This document shows positions 7,601-11,226 of a stretch of 11,226 bases of DNA, one piece after another. Source of the stretch: Bacteroidaceae bacterium (GTDB lineage Bacteria; Bacteroidota; Bacteroidia; Bacteroidales; Bacteroidaceae); contig JABUUG010000021.1 of assembly GCA_021443285.1 (NCBI GenBank), forward strand, positions 1-11,226. The letters run 5' to 3'. A program made the translations under genes and the position numbers. Within the stretch, counting starts at the first letter, position 1; each line of letters begins with the position of its first letter. Below the pieces are notes generated by a model that saw nothing but the letters and a program-made list of their open reading frames with translations, made no database searches and was not told where the DNA came from.

Positions 7601-10600
7601 ATCGCTGCTGAAAATCTTCTGGTTATCCGTAATTGACTTCTCAAGCGCTGCCTTTGCCGACGTTTCGCTTGTATATGGTGTGGCTGGGTTATAGACGGCG
7701 TTCATATATGCAGTTATTGAAGCCTTGCTCGTAACGCGAACGCTTGAAGATACGCCGTAGTCGCCGTGTTCTGGGTCAATGAAGTTAGGACCGGTGAGTA
7801 CATCCCTATTGTTGATGCTCAGCGGAGAGTTGAAGCTTACATCATCTCTGTCATCGTTGTCCGCGTCGGTAATCGTCAGTCCGCAGATAGCGTTGTAGGT
7901 GTAGTTCGTCAGTGCGCCGTCTATCTCGTTAGCTGCCGAGCACTGGCTCGTAGCGGTGGCAGTCTTGTTGCCGCTGTTCATCCATAGCAGGCTGTTGTGG
8001 AGTTCACTTGCGGCGTCAAGCTTCACCTTGCCGTCATTGCGTGCGAAGGTGCAGTTTATGACCTTCGTCTTCACAGCATCGAGAGAGTTGCCGTGGTTGC
8101 TGTGCCAGAGCGAGTTGTATATGAGAGCGTCGTCTCCTCCCCGTTCTATCTTCACAACAGGCAGCGGCAATCCGCTCTTTCCGCAGTCGGTAAAGACAAC
8201 ATTCTTCAGTGTTAGCTTCTTATCCACATCTGGCGCACCGAGTGGGGTAGAGGCGTCCTTCATCTGCTCTTTATACCATACGGCAGAGGCACCTTCCGCA
8301 CCTGTTGCCACATTGTTTGAGAATGTTACACCCTCAATGGTTATCGGTATTACGCTGCCCAGAGGTACTGTCTCAGTAGTGGTGTTATTGTCGTGCTTCA
8401 CCCTCTGTCGTGCGTCTTCTATGATGAACACATGGTCAAGGTTGTTGTTGCTGAGTTGCTCTTTCTTTTCCATGTGCATGAGCGACTGGTACTGCTGTAT
8501 GTCGTACTGTCCCTTAATCTCCGAGCTGTATCCGCCACGTATGGTCAGCGACCTGATGCCGAATCCCTCGGTGTGGACTGCTGGCTCAACATCGTCAGGC
8601 ACTACGCTGTTGCCGTCAAGCGCACTTGTGTTGATGATAAAGGCGCGGTTGCCACCCATAGTGTATCGTGGCACATAGTCGCCATCGAGCAGGCGTATCT
8701 CCTTGTTGTGGTCGTTGCGAGAAGAGAGCAGTGTCTCTATTGCGCGCTGCAGGTCGGAGGTAGCCTTCTCCCATGTTGAACCGTCGGCAACACCCACGTC
8801 CTGACGCTCCTTTGATGACACCCAAAGCACATCCACCTCTGAACCGAGTACCGGGCTGAGCACAACGTGGGGGTACTCGTATGCGCCTATGTCAATGTAG
8901 CACTGCTCGTGCGATGGGTTCGGGTCTTTTGACACGCGGAGCATAGTGCGCGATGGGTCGTCGGCGTATGCCATGTAGGTGGTCTCCTCAGTAGGCATCT
9001 CAATGTATCCGTCCTCAGATGTGCTGTTCGTCTCGCCTGCCACGGTGTAGTATATGCCATAGCCTTTCTTGCCGTCTCTTTCTACGAAATCAACCTTGAA
9101 GTCCGTACCGGTCTTGGTAATCTTCTGGTTCATGAATGTCCATCCGTTGTCGACAAGGTTGTTCATGCGGCTTACCATCCAGTCGGCACTCGGCACATAG
9201 CCTTCTACTCCAGCCTTTGTGGAGGGCGAGATGAAGTTCGGACCATCGCTGGCAGCATTGTCCGCATTGATATGGATATTGAAGTTCTTGCGGTCTGCTT
9301 CGGTCTCGGTAGTTACGTAATCACTGATTTGCTTCGGAATAAACTTGCCCATCTCGTATGGCGTGCGTCGCGGGTCGCCCTGCAAATCAGAGAATGCTAT
9401 GCTGACAGGGGTATACCATGTGTCGGGCTCGTAAGCGCAGAACCACAGAGACTCTGGTGTGTCAAGGAACTTCCCGCTGGCATCCTTATTGCCCTCGTAA
9501 CGCCATTGGGACACAGGGTTCATCAGGAACTGGAATTTCTCGTCAGGATAATTCGTGTTCGTGTAGTCGTTGCCCCAGAATACGGTATTGACTATAGAGT
9601 TGTCATTGAGACTTAAGGATGCGGTCGCCAAGGTCTTATAGCCGGCATTAGGTGCATAGTTGTAGATTGCGGGGTATCCGTCAGCAAGGTTGCGCACCAC
9701 ATGGCAGTTCATCATCTGTAGTGTGCCGTGCTCGCCGATAGCGAGGAAGCCTCCGGCGCCGTTAGGCACCTTAAACGTTTTGTCTGTATGAACTGCCCCC
9801 GACTCATCTACATAGTTGATTTCGGTGATGCCCCCGTCAGTGGAGATTGCAGAGTTGTTGGCAAAGATGCAGTTTACAAGACGCGCCTTGTAGCTCACAT
9901 CGATAGCACCGCCACGGGCATGGTGGGTAATCTGTGTCTCACTGTGGAGCGGTATATCGACACCCTTGTCGGTGTTCATCCTTGCTGTGTTCTGCGAAAG
10001 CTGTGAAGCGTAAACCTCCAGCTCGCCGTTGGTGAACACCGCACCACCCATACAAGCAAGGTTGTTCGTGATGAGGGAGTTGCGTATGATGAGGGGGATA
10101 TTGCGGTAGCCTACACTGCGCTTGGCAAGGTCGAAGCCTGAGCGTTTGTCGGAAAGCGGGTCTATATATGAGTTCAGGCTGGTCTCGTGGTGGATGTCTA
10201 ACTTCGACTCCTTATCGGTCATCCAGTTGCCATCCACACAGATCGCCCCTCCTTTATAGTATGTACTTGCCGACTGTACTGAACCTTCGTAGCCGAATGC
10301 CTCACCGCCCGTAATCTGCAGTCCATCAAGTATAATGGGGCGGCCCTTCTCCTTGAATGTCGTGCCGTTCAGGGCTTTCCAGTCGCCGGATGTTGTCTCC
10401 ACTGCGTCAGGCAGCAGGCCTACATACTTCTCCGCGGCGATAGCGGTGACGACATGATAGACCTTCTTGTTTTCGTCGGAATTGACCACCTCGCCAGAGA
10501 GTATAGACTGGTTCAGCAGTCCCCAGCCTTCAAGTATTGAGTTCTTGTTTACGTCATATACCTCGCGCGTGGTAAGTATGTCGCCCGTTTTTTTGTTCTT

Positions 10601-11226
10601 GAGCGTTATGGTAGACGTACCGTCGGAGATATCTATTGATCCGGCATCGCCCGAATTGTAGCCGAGGTTAGATAGGTAGGTGTCGTTGGAACTTATACCA
10701 CCATATACACAGACATTCTCCGGAATAAGGAATGTGTTGCCGCGTGTGCTTGAGAACTCTCCCGACACGGTGCGGTAAGGATAGTGCGTGCCGTTGGCGA
10801 GGAATATCTCGAAGCGCGTGTTGGCAATTTCCTGTGCCGCCTTCTTCTCTTCTGCGGTGGCTGTCTCCTTGTAGAAGTTTGTGTAGGCCTGCTTACGCAC
10901 ACGCTGGATATACTCAAGGGCATCGTCGAAGCGGTTCATCGGATATGCCATCGAGCTGCCTGACTGGGCGTAGTAAGCCTGGATGAGCGGGTCGGAGTGG
11001 TTGTTGTACTGCATAACCTCCGCCTTGCTCAGGTCTGTCTCTTCCGGTATTGCCACGAAGATGCGCTTCATTAGGTTCATGAGGTTGGGCTCATCAATGA
11101 CATCACCATCGAAAACCCTTGCTCCAATCTCTATGTAGTTGTTTGTCTGGTGCGCGGTGCGTCCTGTCTTCGCTATATCGTTTTCCTCAAGTGTGGTGAA
11201 GTATTTGGCGTCGGTGCGGATGGTGT
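4616..11226 (-). CDS. Giant parallel beta-helix repeat surface protein, 5'-truncated by window edge
   Basis: The minus-strand frame is open from the right edge to a TAG stop at 4616-4618, about 2202 residues. The first Met in the window (11080) is not the start: 48 further codons lie before it and include YIEIGARVFDG, the closing motif of an earlier module. Numbering from Met 11080, module 1 spans about 1-740 (ends CYIDIGAYEYP), module 2 about 745-1194 (ends LERGAFEAR) and module 3 about 1198-1563 (ends KVDYGCFETW). Each has an opening with an (I/L)Q..I helix, glycine-rich rungs such as NSLITNNLACMGGAVF and NCIFANNSA, and in modules 1 and 2 a GPNFI motif. This is the choice-of-anchor Q / polymorphic outer-membrane-protein type of right-handed beta-helix. 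About 515 residues of beta-rich sequence (LVSLPFRF, GWNLTGVPY) follow, then a T9SS-like sorting tail. No catalytic residues were recognised, so an adhesive or structural surface role is inferred. 18 cysteines were counted by eye. Confidence 0.88.
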   Translation of the reverse strand, partial: TIRTDAKYFTTLEENDIAKTGRTAHQTNNYIEIGARVFDGDVIDEPNLMNLMKRIFVAIPEETDLSKAEVMQYNNHSDPLIQAYYAQSGSSMAYPMNRFDDALEYIQRVRKQAYTNFYKETATAEEKKAAQEIANTRFEIFLANGTHYPYRTVSGEFSSTRGNTFLIPENVCVYGGISSNDTYLSNLGYNSGDAGSIDISDGTSTITLKNKKTGDILTTREVYDVNKNSILEGWGLLNQSILSGEVVNSDENKKVYHVVTAIAAEKYVGLLPDAVETTSGDWKALNGTTFKEKGRPIILDGLQITGGEAFGYEGSVQSASTYYKGGAICVDGNWMTDKESKLDIHHETSLNSYIDPLSDKRSGFDLAKRSVGYRNIPLIIRNSLITNNLACMGGAVFTNGELEVYASQLSQNTARMNTDKGVDIPLHSETQITHHARGGAIDVSYKARLVNCIFANNSAISTDGGITEINYVDESGAVHTDKTFKVPNGAGGFLAIGEHGTLQMMNCHVVRNLADGYPAIYNYAPNAGYKTLATASLSLNDNSIVNTVFWGNDYTNTNYPDEKFQFLMNPVSQWRYEGNKDASGKFLDTPESLWFCAYEPDTWYTPVSIAFSDLQGDPRRTPYEMGKFIPKQISDYVTTETEADRKNFNIHINADNAASDGPNFISPSTKAGVEGYVPSADWMVSRMNNLVDNGWTFMNQKITKTGTDFKVDFVERDGKKGYGIYYTVAGETNSTSEDGYIEMPTEETTYMAYADDPSRTMLRVSKDPNPSHEQCYIDIGAYEYPHVVLSPVLGSEVDVLWVSSKERQDVGVADGSTWEKATSDLQRAIETLLSSRNDHNKEIRLLDGDYVPRYTMGGNRAFIINTSALDGNSVVPDDVEPAVHTEGFGIRSLTIRGGYSSEIKGQYDIQQYQSLMHMEKKEQLSNNNLDHVFIIEDARQRVKHDNNTTTETVPLGSVIPITIEGVTFSNNVATGAEGASAVWYKEQMKDASTPLGAPDVDKKLTLKNVVFTDCGKSGLPLPVVKIERGGDDALIYNSLWHSNHGNSLDAVKTKVINCTFARNDGKVKLDAASELHNSLLWMNSGNKTATATSQCSAANEIDGALTNYTYNAICGLTITDADNDDRDDVSFNSPLSINNRDVLTGPNFIDPEHGDYGVSSSVRVTSKASITAYMNAVYNPATPYTSETSAKAALEKSITDNQKIFSSDFEGVHNQDFLKCHDLSTYVRLYDGGLERGAFEARTLLNRVMYLIASKSQTDTGLRWASAYGTSQLQDAINAGAVYYSANGKPAYIFARGSNNNSLGDIIMRDGVNLYGSLQIQFNDEAEQTYVEGTGYLDYTDEQVNDYVRKVLDDPDRAMAGSATQRTIIKGVTADAANMTGLLDCVEIANTEVGISKPVITVGEGVKAVVLRNCIIRDNNTAAGVRLAEFHGPSLLYNCLSRDNTGLIYFSNNAYSLNSTLTRRTDTGTTAVEGAAGEGAAGIAHFYNSIDFCGDFINTISHVLRSPFAAYFQSRDTYYNAIMPDVFKENKNLWYQLHELSNNIAKSDMSKGETVTETGALTYSLLAEPLKPFVNYLLDRDLLGNPRSVGWTIKGTETEGYKVDYGCFETWSSNPRDTNTGILFPTRDKQYYNGNYYPHEGSVVYVNPNEILLLDNSVGNGFNSDHPFRPGYLLIRDGGAIYGQGSTIELSYLGVQKNMKNRHHLVSLPFRFLNAMAHPQTGAQSNIYATIGQVEYTKDSATGETTGKRIIALSTDGNRPTHIPSDNFSADPLRIYNYNGEKRSDWKYKYVGEDSPCWEQIGLEDVKSASDTKGIAANKGWLMDFSSNSEKDRFIRFTAYGNSLLDWIYTEGDVNGVKTTPKKVELTQYDDRTSDAGGADFTHEYNMGWNLTGVPYLTTNYRAGRLLDNQDDDYGKYEYSLSAPHLGYALNASGSYEAKRSWEDVEGNAMNLSQGFFMQTATLDKTETLTYAVPRYNWTSTGSKGKSMVSIQQQSRSTADDNIELHPDDESGSLNYSLGNDGVKFMAMNESLAQIYAIGTSSLRISLLSHAPVQMEIPVGLHIPADGSYTFAIPEDSDWEGRTVWLIDRETKQVVNLTHDSYTVNFTEADEVIGRFALKLGDGKPEIEQSVTASNNYRITAKDGKLTVSGLSEGDQVAVFTISGTKVDGAVAESSQWQTQVDANKVYVVVVNSGFAKKITAK
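4619..4849 (-). other. Probable T9SS type A-like sorting domain of the giant protein
   Basis: Residues about 2078-2154 include NNYRITAKDGKLTVSGL, the strand VAVFTISGTKVDG, NKVYVVVVNSG and the terminal KKITAK. This follows the usual order of the type A sorting domain: a strand and G-x-h turn, V-x-h-x-x-x-x-G-x-x-V, then a Y-h-V strand and a lysine-rich end. It predicts outer-membrane export through T9SS with later surface attachment or release. Confidence 0.75.
4850..6388 (-). other. C-terminal beta-rich region between last beta-helix module and sorting tail
   Basis: Residues about 1565-2077 carry no module repeat. Visible landmarks are SVVYVNPNEILLLDN, a GYLLIRDGGAIYGQG strand, HHLVSLPFRF, an EYNMGWNLTGVPYLTTNY segment like the GWNLVGNPY motif common in Bacteroidota secreted proteins, and a final sandwich APVQMEIPVGLHIPADGSY to IGRFALKLG with WLIDRETKQVVNLT. 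The region is probably two or three beta-sandwich folds. Its role is unknown. Confidence 0.55.
6392..7489 (-). repeat. Beta-helix module 3 (protein-level repeat)
   Basis: Residues about 1198-1563 of the giant protein, about 365 long. It opens MYLIASKSQTDTGLRWASAY, with QLQDAINAG as the opening helix, then GVNLYGSLQ. The rungs include LRNCIIRDNNTAAGVRLAEF and YNCLSRDNTG. It closes DLLGNPRSVGW and KVDYGCFETW, the D-x-x-G-x-x-R...DYG-x-x-E form of the family motif. It is the shortest of the modules and lacks the GPNFI element seen in modules 1 and 2. Confidence 0.7.
7499..8848 (-). repeat. Beta-helix module 2 (protein-level repeat)
   Basis: Residues about 745-1194, about 450 long. It opens VDVLWVSSKERQDVGVADGS with STWEKATSDLQRAIETL, a close match to the Y-V-S-x-x-G...G-S-S-W-x-x-A-x-x-x-L-Q-x-A-I start of choice-of-anchor Q domains. 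LTIRGGYSSEI follows. Rungs include PITIEGVTFSNNVATG, NCTFARNDGKVKL and NSLLWMNSGN. It closes with GPNFIDPEHGDYG and GGLERGAFEAR. It is the most canonical of the modules. Confidence 0.75.
8860..11080 (-). repeat. Beta-helix module 1 (protein-level repeat)
   Basis: Residues about 1-740 (from Met 11080). It opens MKRIFVAIPEE, with SSMAYPMNRFDDALEYIQRV as an enlarged opening segment, then FEIFLANGTHYPY and NVCVYGGISS. Rungs include PIILDGLQITGGEAFGYEG, NSLITNNLACMGGAVF, LVNCIFANNSA and GGFLAIGEHGTLQMMNCH. It closes with GPNFISPSTKAG, DWMVSRMNNLVDNGWTF and CYIDIGAYEYP. It is about twice the size of module 3 because of long insertions between rungs. Confidence 0.7.
11102..11226 (-). repeat. Tail of a further beta-helix module, cut by window edge
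   Basis: The codons beyond Met 11080, read from 11224 downward, include TGRTAHQTNNYIEIGARVFD. The R...YIEIGARVF pattern matches the closing motif of modules 1 to 3 (YIDIGAYEYP, LERGAFEAR, KVDYGCFETW). It implies at least one more module upstream of the window. Confidence 0.65.

Noticed and set aside
7956..8678. A 240-codon open frame on the plus strand inside the giant gene
   Set aside because: It is wholly antisense to the strongly supported beta-helix frame. Its translation is rich in Ser, Leu and Cys with no recognisable motif or leader, as expected for a shadow frame.
11078..11080. ATG at 11080 as the start of the giant gene
   Set aside because: Upstream codons contain the module-closing motif YIEIGARVF, and no signal peptide follows the Met.
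1..11226. CRISPR array, insertion sequence, tRNA or rRNA genes
   Set aside because: No spaced identical DNA repeats, no transposase-like frame, no terminal inverted repeats and no recognisable RNA gene were seen; nearly every base lies in three long coding frames.

Overview
The window looks like chromosomal DNA from a member of the Bacteroidota, most likely order Bacteroidales (Prevotella- or Bacteroides-like). The evidence is protein architecture: a secreted multidomain CotH-kinase protein with lamin-tail domains, a DUF5106/thioredoxin-like exported protein, a giant parallel beta-helix surface protein whose modules end in IDIGAYEY-type motifs, and C-termini on both large proteins that resemble type IX secretion system (T9SS) type A sorting domains. 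The one true start codon visible has an A/T-rich leader and no Shine-Dalgarno box, which also fits Bacteroidota. No RNA genes, insertion sequences, CRISPR arrays or phage genes were seen.

Layout. Positions 1-3785 (+) hold the last ~1260 codons of a secreted CotH-family protein. Its frame is open to the left edge, so its N-terminus lies outside the window. A 55-bp convergent gap (3786-3840) carries a small imperfect hairpin. Positions 3841-4557 (-) encode a 238-residue exported DUF5106-like protein with a thioredoxin-type CxxC motif. A 58-bp gap (4558-4615) contains a three-copy 10-bp tandem repeat. Positions 4616-11226 (-) hold the last ~2202 codons of a giant repeat protein. Its frame is open to the right edge, so its N-terminus is also missing. 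There is no gene-free stretch above 300 bases; coding density is about 99 percent.

How the parts may work together (inference). On the minus strand the giant beta-helix gene is upstream of the DUF5106-like gene in the same direction, so they could share a transcript. The CotH gene is convergent to them and must be transcribed separately. Both large proteins look like exported, surface-attached or secreted cargo. CotH domains are known protein kinases, and this copy keeps the recognisable catalytic-type residues. A secreted kinase beside a very large Ser/Thr/Asn-rich surface protein and a periplasmic thioredoxin-fold protein is a testable group, but nothing in the sequence proves they interact.

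Points most worth a second look: a jelly-roll-like domain apparently inserted inside a small bacterial repeat domain of the CotH protein; tandem beta-helix modules that shrink from N- to C-terminus in the giant protein; the 10-bp repeat before the DUF5106-like gene; and the short C-terminus of that protein.
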